From NCBI GenBank assembly GCA_013399855.1, contig VXAY01005673.1:558001-622000 (forward strand): DNA of 64,000 nt, given 5' to 3'. The stretch is from Oxyruncus cristatus (taxonomy: Eukaryota; Chordata; Aves; Passeriformes; Cotingidae). A program made the translations under genes and the position numbers. Each line of letters starts with the position of its first letter. Within the stretch, counting starts at the first letter, position 1. The notes under the pieces are model-generated. The model ran no database searches, had not been told where the DNA came from, and saw only the letters and a list, made by a program, of their open reading frames with translations. Positions 1 through 12,500 of this stretch are shown one piece after another.

Positions 1-3000
1 AAACCTCCGTCTCTTAAATCCTAATTGATTGCCTGAACTTCAAGAGCATAGCCTCTCTTCGGAAAAAAACTACATTATTTCTTTTCACAGCCTTGAATTG
101 GTGTGATTTTTTTTTTTTTAAGGTTTTTTAAAATCTCATGTAAACGTTTTGATCTGGGAATTGTATGAATTCAGATGTAGAAAATCGAGTTTGAGGTAGA
201 TGACATGTGCATCATCCAAAGCTATAAGGACTCTTGTAATATATGAGCAGCATTGATCTTTTAAGTCTCAGCAGCTGTTTCTGGTTTGGAGACTCTTAGT
301 AGTGAGGAGTTATGGGTGTTGTACTATAAAGAAACATTACAATCTTAATTTTGTTAAAAAACTGGAAAGAAATTGTTAATCTTACCATATTTTTGCAGAC
401 GGGAGAAATTGAGATGAACACAAAGGGGCAGGTTGATTTAGGCTCCTACCTTGTAGCACCATTTCTCCTGCTGGCTCACTGTGATTTTTTGGGGGAAAGA
501 GGGGAGTTGTGAGAGCTCAGTGGTGTTTCATTTCAGAAGGAAAATGTGCTTCAGAGTTAACTAGTTGCCTACTTTTTGTTGGAGTGCTTTCTCACCTGGA
601 GCATGGGGTATACTAAAGATGAGGCGAGTGCCCTACACAATTGGTATCAGTGTGGTGGGTTGCTTTAAACTCTTCCAGGGTGGTACTTCAGGTTGCCTCC
701 CAGTCATGCCTGCTACTTCTGAGTCTTGGGATTTCCTGTGGCCTTGAAGTGTTAGTGAGGAAGGGCCTGAAACACATGAAGAAGAAGCCTTCCTGTCATG
801 AAAATGGAAAGGGATGTGTATGGGAGATGAGTGGGTTGGTCTGTGAGTAGCTGTAGTTGCAGGGTATTGTGTGTGTACCTGTCTGGCAAGGCCCCAGGTG
901 AGTGAGGAGGTCAGAGGTGCAGGTTGTAAGAGCTGTGGTCGGGAGTGCTCTGTGCACTCAGGGCTGATCTAAACAATCCAAACCTAAGTTTTTTTCATTC
1001 CCCCAACCTTTTCATTAGTTAGTTCATAAATGGGTCAAAATAGGCTGTCACCCTTAGTATTTAAGAAACAACTTAATACAGTTCTACAACAAGGTTTTGG
1101 ATAGCATTAATTGTTTAATAGACTGTTATACCCATTGTGGATTCCAGTGAAAGAAGGGAGTTCAGGGGAAAGAACTGATTTGAGATCTGATCTCAGATGA
1201 GCGTAGCCTAGCAAATATTAAAAACAAGAGTTGTGAACAGACTACCTTGAGACTTATGTAGTGGCTATTGTGTTTAAGGCACATTATGGATCTCTGGAAA
1301 ATGAGACACAGCTCAAAAGCAGTTAGCAAAGTTAATTGAAGCTGTGTGTTGAAGAAGCAGGATGCTGTAACTGACCCTAAAGCAGAAGTCCTTTGTGAGC
1401 CTGTCCTTAGCTAAGAACTCTGTGAAGGAAAGAGAAATGTAGCATATGTGACAGATGTTTGAAAATCAAGATGGGTGTAGAATGTTGCAAACGCAATTTG
1501 AATCGTAGCCTTCCTTGTCTGAGCTGGAAGCCTCAAAGGTTGATATTGTAAAACTCTAGTATAGTAGTTATGTGGGGACACAAGTCCTGACTCTTAAAAA
1601 CTGATAGTTCAGCAACAAGTTCTGAGGATACATTGAAAGAGTTTTTTGACTACAGTCGTATATTTCACAGTGGTGTCATTCATTTTCACTTCACTTTTTT
1701 TGTAATGGCCTTTTTTTGCTAATTTTTCAGCTGTTTCCTGTTACTTCACTGATGCTCAGTTTTCCAGAACAGGAAAATAAAGAGATCTGTGAGTTGAGAG
1801 AGAAATAGTCTAATTTCTCTTAAATTAGACAAATGTAAAAGAAGTTCAGTCCTTTTTAGGTAATTATACTGTCTTTTTTAACACACCTGTGGAGCTAAGT
1901 AATTCCCTTTTAAGTGATACATTGAAAAAGATCAACTCTTCTAACAATTTTCTGCTTTATCTCAGGGCAGCTTTTGTAGTTCAACTTCTAGTTGTACAAA
2001 GGAGCACAGAATGATTTCTAGTGCTTGTCTGACAAGGAAGGCTCAAGAGGTGCACAGATCCAGTGCAGAGTGTGGCTGTGTTTGCTGTGGATTGCTGCTC
2101 CTGTGGTCTGTATAGTCAGTCCCACAGCATTAGCTGTAGTATGACTGATGAGGTGCTAGGCAAATTTCAGGAAGGAAACTTGTGCTGGTGCTTTGTCCTC
2201 ATAGTGATATTACCACACGAGGAATGGAAGGACTCACTGGGTTTTAGGGCCTCCCTCGTCACCCACCTGGTGCAGAACAGGCTGAGAGAACTGATGACAC
2301 TACCATGATTTCTGCCCAGATCCCAGTTACATCCAGCCCAAAGCAGATAGGTTTGGGCATCTCACAGCTGTAGAGCAGGAATGAGGACTATACAGTTCAT
2401 ACAAACCGAGGTTCCTCCCCACTAGATCCAAAAGTGTAAATGGGCATAGACAGAGCTTCATTGTCTAGTGCCCATGAAGGCTCTGATGCATCAGTTTCAG
2501 GTGACTTTCAGGTGACAAAAGTTTATTTTGAGTGTATGGTGATACTTGTTACCTTGATTGAACCACTGACTTGGTTGTGTCCCCACCCATGGCGGTGGCG
2601 GGGTGGGGTTAGATGTTCTTTAAGGTCTCTTCCAACCCCTTAACATGATTTTGTTAAGTCCTTCCTCAAACTGTTGTCTCTGTCAGGGTATTTTAGAAAA
2701 GATTGATGTCTTCTGACCTTTTCTTTCCCTTGAGTTTGTATGTATTGGTAAACTCTAGAGGTAAAAAGCTGTCTTGCTGTAGTGAACTTGTGGATCCTTG
2801 CTACTGAAGTGGGTAGTGGGGGCACAAAGCTTAACAAGTTTAAATTTCTGCTCTTGCTCTTTCTGCAGTGTTGGCCATTCTGTAGGTGCCTGTGTACTGG
2901 ATGCAGATTTTTGGTTAAGTTAGGGATGCATTTACACTTGTAGTTAGATAGGATACGGAGGAAAATTCAGTATGTTTCATCAAGGTGCAGTTGTCATTAT

Positions 3001-3393
3001 TCTTAGGAGAGAATCCCTGTGGACCTTCTCAATTCCTCAGGATCATTGCAAAGGTCAGGCACACCACAGTTCAGTCATGGTTATGCTGTGGCTGCTCTGC
3101 TGCTGTGATGGGGTTTGCCCAGACCTTTGGGGGGCCTGGAGTCCATTGGCTCAGAGAGGTTGTGTTTGTCCCTGAGACAAAGAGGCAGATAACCAGGTGT
3201 TGGTTCCACAGGGTATTTTATATTACACCTGTGTGCTTCCCATAGCACATTTGAGATCCTGAAATATCCTCCAGGTGTGTGTTGGGAGGATTTAATGAGT
3301 CACGCTGTATTCTAATGTAGTTACTGAGATGTCTGTCTTCCGTTATATTTTTATTTTCATTCTCGCTTTTCTCACTTTTTTGTTTGTTTTCAG
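1..3393. other. Upstream CMTR1 intron or 5' flank, no recognised exon
   Basis: AT-rich noncoding DNA. The acceptor of the first visible CMTR1 exon lies at 3391-3393, so at least the right part is intron. I looked for the basic N-terminus that precedes the serine patch in human CMTR1 and did not find it; it probably lies left of position 1. A short CR1 3'-end fragment sits near 2575-2645. The only other visible structure is short homopolymer runs, such as the T run near 109-120. Confidence 0.6.
2575..2645 (+). repeat. CR1 LINE 3'-end fragment
   Basis: The segment with TTCTTTAAGGTCTCTTCCAA, preceded by a GGGGTGGGGTTAGATG-like stretch, matches the conserved CR1 3' UTR end (ggttggaactagatgatctttaaggtcccttccaac). 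Only about 70 bp survives. The usual short 3'-terminal repeat (ATTCTATGAT type) is not preserved. Confidence 0.7.
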
Positions 3394-3536
3394 AATCCTC
3401 CAGTAGCAGCAGTGGGTCTGACAGTGAGAGCGATGAAAAAAGACCAGTCTTCAGCAATGAGTTCAAACAAGACTCTCTTGTGGAGGGTACTTCATCTCGC
3501 TACTCGATGTATAACAGCGTCTCCCAAAAGCTTATG
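3394..3536 (+). CDS. CMTR1: CMTR1 visible exon 1: serine/acidic patch
   Basis: Acceptor TTTTCAG, donor GTAGGT; begins with two bases of a split codon. It encodes [15 protein letters not shown] and then [20 protein letters not shown], which leads into the G-patch. In human CMTR1 the region between the nuclear localisation signal and the G-patch is a cluster of CK2 sites; the acidic-serine composition here fits that. The exon order and the [14 protein letters not shown] block are unmistakable. Confidence 0.95.
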
Positions 3537-6500
3537 GTAGGTCAAAATAGTTTTGGACTGAACTGTAAGGAACTGATGAGTGCAAAGTCAAAAGATCACT
3601 TTGTTATAAGATATTTGATTCTGATCCTCTTCATACCAGAGAATCTGGTTCCTGCATCTTTGAGCCATCTGCTAGCAGCAGTTGGGGGAGGCTGAGAGAG
3701 CTTGGTGTAAGAGGATCTGTTAAAGAAAGTTGATTCGTGTTCAAGTCCTAGGAGAAGGGAGGTGAATGAGAAGGGAAGGATCTCTGGGTCAGGCAGCTTG
3801 CTGAGCTTGAAAAAGAAGTCCTACCATGTGTTATTTTGCAATGCTTGAGCTAAAAAATGCCTTGTAAGAAAGGCCCGAGCAAATTCTGTGGTTGACATTA
3901 ATTTGTTTGGTCCTGAAGGCTGGCTGGTATACTCTTGTGGAATTATTACCTTAATTATTAAGGTATTTCTTTTTCTTTAAAGTCATACCACTCTGCTTTA
4001 TGTAGGCCTGGAAATTTCTTAGAAAGACGGGGAATTGTGAAGGGTAACAACTGTGGCAACTAAACTTTGAAAGTGATTAGCCACCCCTTGATTGCACAGT
4101 GTTAGCATGGAATAAGAAAATGCTTTTAGAAAGTTCTAAGAAAACTGTCTCTGTCTCATGGTAGTCCCAAATCTGGTCACTTGTTCCTGAGTTGGAGGAA
4201 ATAGTGGGCTGTAGAGTGGAGTCTCTTGATGCATGCTTATTTCCTGATGCAAACTTAGTCACCATGGTGTTGCAGGTATCTCATAACAATGAAAGAACAG
4301 AGAAACAAAAATGTTGATTTCCAAGGGCAGCGGAGAGGATGAGATGTATAGTTAGTTGTGTGTTACTTGAAACATAACAAAGTTTGGGACTCATGGGAGG
4401 CCTAAATGTGGGTCTCCCTTTGTTCTGTGCTGGTGCTGTACTCAGTCTTTCTGTGGTGGTAGACCAGCTTGTACCTGCCTTTGCCAAGTTAGAAGTTCAG
4501 TGTTATGCTAGAAGCTGGAAAGGGCTGGCTGCTGCTAGGGGAGAGGACAGGGAGATACTGTTTCTCAAGGAGGTGGAATGCTGCTGATGAGCAGGATCAT
4601 AGCTCTACATGAAAAAAGAACTTCCTTGCTGAATTCAAAACCTAGTGGGATCTAGAGGCTGCGAGTTGCTGATCATTCAGACTCTGTCCATTTGCATTTT
4701 TGGCACTGGACAGCAGTTTGCTGGTTCTAGAGCAAGACTGTCTTTGGAGAGTTCTCTCCTGAGCCAGTGAAGAAGTATGCTTTCAGTTGCCACAATACAG
4801 GAGCTTTTATTACTGAATCTGGGAGGCTTTTGCTTGTAAGGCCTCAAAAATTTGAATATAAAGATTGATATTAATTGATACCAAGTGTGATTGAATGATT
4901 TGGCAGCATTAGGTAAGTAAAAGTAAAATGGTCCTTAATTGCTAGATTTTCAAAATTCTGTCCTCAGAAAACTGATATAACAGATTTGGTGACTGTGACA
5001 TTTGGCGTACATAATTCAAGGCCTGATTCAGAGACAGGTAACAAAGGCAATAGGAAAACACCATGCCAGATATTCTTGTGTTTGTTTCTCATACAGATTG
5101 GTAATAAACAATGTTTTTGTTGCTTTTCACTGGAAGGAGTATATGGATAGCATTCAAAGTGAATAACTCATTAAGTCTTCTATTTACTTATTTCTTGTAG
5201 ATGCATTCTGGAGGATGTGAAATTGAATGCATCTCTGCTTTTTGTTCCTGTTCTCTTTTTGCTATAATTTACTAAGAGAAAAACCTGAAAAACTAGCAGT
5301 TAATGAACATAGTTCTTTTAACCTGAGAGATGGGGATGTGTTTCAGGAGCAGTGTGTCTTGCATTCCTCCTCTGAGCTTTAGGTGAAGTTCTAACTGATG
5401 CTTGAAATGCATGTGAGTGTGTGTTCACGAAAAAGAATATCATCACAACATAAATTTTTCCCTGCACTGGCATCTTTTTTTTATGAGCCTTCCATGCTTA
5501 CTGAACACTGTGATGAATGGCTCCAGGCTCCTCACTGCTTCTCGCTCTGAGCAGGCTGTTCCCGCATTACTGAACCTTTTGTAATTTGCTGTCATCTCAA
5601 ACATCATTCTTCATAGCTAGTTTTTTTGTGTCCTGCCTCAGTGAAGTGAACTCACTATTTAAAGTCCTGAAAGCCACAACTGAGATTAAAAAAGCTCAGT
5701 GCCTTCAAGTCACTTCAGGGTAATGTGCCGTTTCCGGTCTTTGACCTCAGTTGTAGTAGATAAACTCAAATCCACTTGCTTCACTGTGTTCCCTGTGGTT
5801 TCTTATAGGCCAAGATGGGCTTCCGGGAAGGAGAAGGTCTGGGAAAATATGGCCAAGGCCGGAAGGATATTGTTGAGGCCTCCAATCAGAAGGGAAGGAG
5901 AGGCTTTGGGCTGACCCTCAAAGGATTTGATGGGGAGCTCAATATTGATTGGCAAGATGAGCCAGAGGTAAGTACTTTCTGTTTTGTTCTGTTTCCCGTT
6001 TATATTGCTGTGTTTAGCAAGAACTGGGAGAAAGGATGTGTAAAGCAAGTGTGGGGTTTTTTTGGTAACTGTCCCTTTTCCAGTGTCTCTCAACTGTACT
6101 TTGAGAGTATTAGACTTTTGCTTTGTGTTGATTGTCAGACTTTTTTTTTTTTTTTGTGGTGGAGGTATTTAATTTTGGTTTTTCAAATTTTAAAAACAAA
6201 CAAGTGAGACACGTTTTAGTCTATGAGGATAAAACTATGGTTGGCCCTAAAATCATGGCATAACCCTTTATGCTAAGATTGGGAGGTAAACTTTTGGGGA
6301 GCAATTAGTTTTTATATTTTGCTTGTAAAAACGTCTTTGGCTCTTCACATGACTTGTGGTTCCAGCCTAGTGCTTACGAGAAGGTGGACTGGTGCCCCGA
6401 GTGTACCACGGACATCCCAGATGCTCAGGAGCTGAAGGAGTGGATGACTGTGGGGAAGGTAATTTTTTTATATTTTGGTACTTACCAGCCTAAGGCAAAG

Positions 6501-9500
6501 CAGGGCTACCCAGCCTGAAACAATTGCCATGTCAAGTAGTCGTAGCATAACCTAGGTTGGGAGCAACCACATGAGACTGCTAGTGCAGCTTCCTGCTTAA
6601 AGCAGAGCCAACTAGGTCAGGTTACTCAAAATGCAACCAAACAAGGCCTTGAGCATCTCCAAGGATGAAAACTTCACAACCTGCTTGAGCATCTGCTTCA
6701 GTGTTTGATAACCCAGTCAACAAAAGAAAACTTCTGTATGGCTAATTGACATTTTTTATGTGGCTTGTGCCCATTGTTTCTTGTCCTATTGCTGTACATC
6801 TCTAGGAATCTGTATCAGTCTTTTCTATTCCCTGCCATTAAGTACAGCAATAGGATCTCCCTTTCTCCATTCTGAACAAACTGTTCTCTCAGTCTCTTCT
6901 TGTACAGCAGGTGCTTCTGCACCCTCGTCATCTTGGTGGTCCTTTTCCTGGTTTTGCCCCAGTATGTCTGTCTCATACCAGGGAATGCTGAACTGAATGC
7001 AGTATTCCACATGTGGCCTTAAGATGCGTAGGAGGGGAGAACAATTCCTCAGCCAGATTGCCACACTTTTGCTAATACAGCCTAGTATGTGGTTGGCAGC
7101 CTTCATGCATTACTGATACATGCTGCATTCTGAACTGACTGATACCATGTTTGCTAACTTGTGTTCTTGTCCTGATCCAGAGGAAGATGGTGATTGAAGA
7201 TGAAACGGAGTTCTGTAATGAAGAGCTTTTACGTAACGTCCTGCAGTGCAAGGTGAGTCCCCTTTTTAGAGCGGAACTGAAGTTTTGGGGAAGGAAGTGC
7301 AGGAAATAATTGAAGAGGATTGAGTAGTTGACTTAGGTGATTGGCTAGTGCTCTCAGTGTCCTCTTTCACCTTCGTGTCACTGATTTGACTTAGCATCCT
7401 AGTTTTTGCTGTCTCTTCAGCAATCTGTTTTGAACCTTAGCATTCTAAGAGACTCTCTTGGTTTAACTCCAGCTGGCAGCTAAACGTCATGCAGCTGCTC
7501 ACTCGCTCCCCCACGAGCAGGATCAGGGAGAAAATCAGAAGGGTAAAAGTGAGAAAAACTTTTGGGTTGAGATAAAGACAGTTTAACAAGTAAAGCAAAA
7601 GCCACTCAATGCAAGGAAAGCAAAACAAGGAATTAATTTACTACTTCCCATGGGCAGGCAGGTGTTCAACCATCTCCAGGAGAGCAGGGCCCCATCGGAT
7701 GTAACGATTACTTGGGAGGACAAAAGTCATAACTCTGAATGTCCCCCCTTTCTCCTTCTTCCCCCTGCACTATATACTGAGCATGATGCCATATGGTATA
7801 GAATATCTGTTTGGACAGTTGGGGTTGCCTGTCCTGACTGTGTCCATTCCAAACTCCACAAAAGTGCACTCCCAGCCCACTTGCTGATGGGGCAGTAGGA
7901 GAAGCAGAAAAAGCGTTGATGCTGTCCGAGCACTGCTCAGTAATAACAAAACCATCTCTATTATCAACACTGTTTCCATCACAAATCCAAAATATATCTT
8001 CATACTGACTACTGTGAAGGAAATTACGCCAGCCAAAACCAGCACAGAAATGATTGAAAATAGTCTCCCTTTCTTAGTCCAGCTGAAAGGCTGAAGGCTT
8101 GAATGAGCTGAGGCAATAAGCTCCCTTTCTTGTGTGTTCCTTCTTCCATCCCAGATTTTATCCCGCCCTTGTAAATTGCAGTAGAGTGTGACTGTGTGCG
8201 AGAAAGAAATACTTTAGGTTGGGACTGCTTTTGAGGTGGCAAACCACATTATCAGGCTCTGGAGCTGTCAATACAGAATTCTTCAGTTTTGCTAAATTTG
8301 CTTAAGAGCTGAGGTGGCTTAGAGGAAGAGCGAAGATCATGACGTGATGGAAAAATGTTTTGTATTGGTGAACCAAACCCTGCATGGAGTTTGCTGTCTA
8401 AGGAGAGAGAAGCATGGGGACAGGAAATACTCATGCCTGCCTATCCCTCCAGCCTGTGCCAGGTCCAGCTGAACTTTGTTTCTGTTTGTGCAGAGTGTAT
8501 TTGATGAGCTGGACGGAGAAGAAATGCGTCGAGCTCGAACAAGGTCTAACCCCTATGAGATGATCCGTGGAGCTTTCTTTCTGAACAGGTTTGTAGAACA
8601 TCTGGTAGTGTAGTCCCATTCCCCTTTAAGTCCACTTTCAGCTGTGGGAGCCAAAGATGAAACTTACAAGGGCCCTATTTCTGTATTCACAGGGCTGCAA
8701 TGAAGATGGCAAATATGGACCATGTCTTTGACTACATGTTTACAAACCCTAAGGACTACAATGGGGTGAGTGCCTCTGGCTTTCAAACAGCAGTGCTTTC
8801 TCAGACAATTTAGAAGGTGGGAAGAAAGGAGAATCTATAAGATACCAGCTGGCAAAACAGGTGCTCGAAAGACTTCTCTGAGTAGTGCAGCTTATGGTCT
8901 ATATGCTATGGGTTGGTAGAATTTCCTCAATTTCCTCTTGCAGGTGCCTTTGATAAAGGAGTATGATGCAGAGCTGCTCTATTTTGCTGATGTGTGTGCT
9001 GGTCCTGGAGGCTTCTCTGAATATGTCTTGTGGAGGCGCAAGTGGCATGCAAAAGGATTTGGCATGACCTTGAAAGGACCTAATGATTTTAAACTGGAGG
9101 ATTTTTATTCTGCTTCCAGTGAGCTCTTTGAACCCTATTATGGTACGTAGTGCATGCATGAGTGTTATCTGATGATTTGCTTATGCTGCAGCCTCTGCAT
9201 TAGAAGCAGGGCTGGTATTGATGCCAGCATGGGGATCTAGAAGTCCAGGGAACAAGTTTGGTAGAAGGGGGCTGCCGTCAGGGAAAGGGGTTGAAATTGG
9301 TGACCTTGCATATCAAGTCATATTTTTGCACTTATTTCCCTTTCCCTCCTCGCTTTATAAACTTGTTCACAGGGTTTTTTTGTGGTTGCATTTTTGAAGT
9401 CCAGATTATATTGTGTTTGGAAATGAGTATTCTGTTTCTTTGGAATTATTGGACTTCTAATAAGAAGTTTGCAAATGCACAATGTAAATAATTCTATGTT

Positions 9501-12500
9501 TGTAGTAACAAGTTTTTAATAGGTGAGCAGTGCAGTGAGGTTGAATCTTACATTTTTAGTAGGTTCAGCTTTGTGTCATTCCTACTTGAATGAGAATATT
9601 GTGTTTTCCTGAGGCTAATGTACTACTCATCATTTGAGCATGGTTATTATATGGCTTTGTTTTGTCCTTACCACACAACCTGAATAATTTTCATAAATTA
9701 AAAAGCATCTGAGGTGGCGAACAAGGGAACGTGTTAATGCTTATTGGCCTATCAGGGTTTTGTAATTTCTGACTAAATTTGCCTGAGTACAGTAGATCAT
9801 CTGCACATACTGATCTTTAATTTGTACTTGCAAACATGTTAGTGATTGTCTCCTTTTTCCCCTTAGGAGAGGGAGGGATTGATGGAGACGGAGACATCAC
9901 TCGATCAGAGAACATTACTGCTTTCCAGAATTTTGTTTTGGACAACACTGATCACAAGGGAGTGCATTTCTTAATGGCTGATGGGGTTGGTCAATTTCTT
10001 TTTCTTCCTGCACTAAGGACCAAAACTGATAGCTCAGTCTGCATATAGTAGGGTATTTGGCATGTATCTGTAGCTACGATGTGAAATTCTTCAAGGTTTG
10101 CCATTAAAATTCCTGGTAGCAGTTCTTTTACATTGAAGAAACAGAAATTATCATAGTTCCATGATTTATCTCTGCAGAATCCTTTGCTTGACCAACAGAT
10201 TTGTGGAGATACTAACTGTATGCTATGTACTTTGCAGGGTTTCTCGGTGGAGGGTCAGGAGAATCTGCAAGAAATCCTAAGCAAGCAGCTCATGCTTTGC
10301 CAGTTCCTTACAGCACTGTCCATTGTCCGGACAGGTATGTTTTATCCATTAATCTTTTCCTCCTTCTCTAAGGTGTGGGTGGCACTCTGGAAGGTTGCTG
10401 TACGATTTTTGTTATACGTGCCTTGAAGTCTACTCTGCAGTGAGGCTCAGTTGCACAGAATTGAATGTGTGTGTGTACATCCTGAGATGGTTGTCACAAA
10501 GCTAAGAGAACTGGTCAGAAAAATAACATTTTCTATGTTTGTTTTGCTTTTAATTAAAAGCATAAGGTAAAATGCATTAATTTAAACCTCTTAATTTGTT
10601 AGGTTATTTAGCTGTCTTGGGCTCAGGTCACTAGTGTGATAACTGGACAGTGTATCTGAGTTTTATGGCACTAGCTGGACTAGGTGCTTCCTGAATATGC
10701 CAGCTGATTAGAACAGGGTCTTTATCCAGTTCATCCTTTACTCTAATTTGTGGCTTTTCGCCTTTAAATTTGCCATCTGTGTGATCAGAACAAGATGATG
10801 TCTCACCTTGTCTTAGCTGTACCTCATTGTTGCTAAATGATGGACATTACAGCTGTATCTGATTTGGATGGCTCCTCTCTTCCTGTGAGTTTAGTTAGCC
10901 TTTGGCACTGATGCAGGAGACAAATGGGAACATAATGATCATTTTTATCTTGTGCCCTATGTGTAGAAGTACCTGAGGCAACAATCTGCTTAGCAGCAGT
11001 CTCAAATATGATACGGTAAAAGGGGCAGCCTTTAAAGTCTTTCCTACCTGGGTAGATAACCGTTCTGTAAAACTGCCTGCATTTTGTTTGGAGAGACAGG
11101 GAATCTTGTTTGAAGGTGAGGGGCAACATAGACTCTTTTTCTCTCTAGATGGCAAGTTATTCTGTTTAGGTAACATCTTAAGTCTTTTCCTCCAGCCTGA
11201 GGTTCCTTTTTGCACATACCAGAGCCCCTCTTCCATGGAGGCCTTGGCATAGCATATGCCATGCCATAGGGCACAACTTGTGCCTGGAAGGGAAGTATGG
11301 GGGTAGATAGAAGGTTTGCTTGTGAGACAGCCTACATATTGATTTGATTCTGGTCAAGGGAATGCTTTTCTCTCTTTGCTGCAGAGACACAGAGAAGATG
11401 TTTGATTAAGCCTTGGTGCACTTCATAAATGTGTTCTAGATGCTGTTTAGTTATACAGAAATACTATTAGTTCTGCAGAAGAGAAGGTTTTTTGAGGTGC
11501 CTGGTATCTCCTTATTTTCTTATAATCTGCTGGTTTTGATATATTTCCTCTCTGTTTTCCAGGAGGACATTTTGTCTGCAAAACCTTTGACCTGTTTACT
11601 CCATTCAGTGTGGGACTTGTTTATCTGCTGTATTGCTGCTTTGAGAGAGTGTGCATCTTTAAACCCGTGACAAGCCGCCCTGCTAACTCAGAGAGGTAAG
11701 ATTCTTGAGCATGAGGGACTACTAAAGAAACTATCCTCTAAATACAGTGATAAATGGATTTGGGTAAGCCTAGTGGAAGCTTTGTGATGTGCCTCAATTG
11801 GCAACTGCCTTTGAGAAGGGAGCATTTTAGATGTTTAGCAAATTATGGTAAGGTAAAGATGATATTTGCCAAATTGCCCTTATGGAAAGAAAGCTGTGGT
11901 ACTGAATATATAACAAATTCTGTTTTGTGTTAAACAACTATGGTTTCAATTAAGCGGAAGCATATATGAGAGGCTGGATGTGAGCTGACAAGGTGTGCTC
12001 GCAGTCCAGAAAGCCAATGGTGTCCTGGGCTGCATCAAAAACAGTATGGCCAGCAGGTTCAGGGAGATGATTCTGCCCCTCTACTCTGCTCTTGTGAGAC
12101 CCCACCTGGAGCACTGCATCCAGCTCTGGGGTCCTCAGCTCAGGAAGGACATTGACCTTGGATGTTGGAGCAAGTCCAGAGGAGGGCCATCAAGATAATT
12201 AGAGGGATTGAGTACCACTGCTCCTACAAGGAAAGGCTGAGAGAATTGGGATTGTTCAGCCTGGAAAAGAGATGGCTTAGGGACTTAACTGGGACCTTCC
12301 AGTACCTCAAGGGAGCCTACAAGAAAGATGGAAAGGGATATTTTACGAGGACATATAGTGATATGACAAGGAGTAATGGATTCAAAGTAAAAGAGAGTAG
12401 GTTTAGGTTAGCTACTAGAAGGAAGCTCTTTGCTGTGAGGGTGGTGAGGCACTGGAACAGGTTACCCAGAAGTTGTTGATTCCCCATCCCTGGAGGTGTT

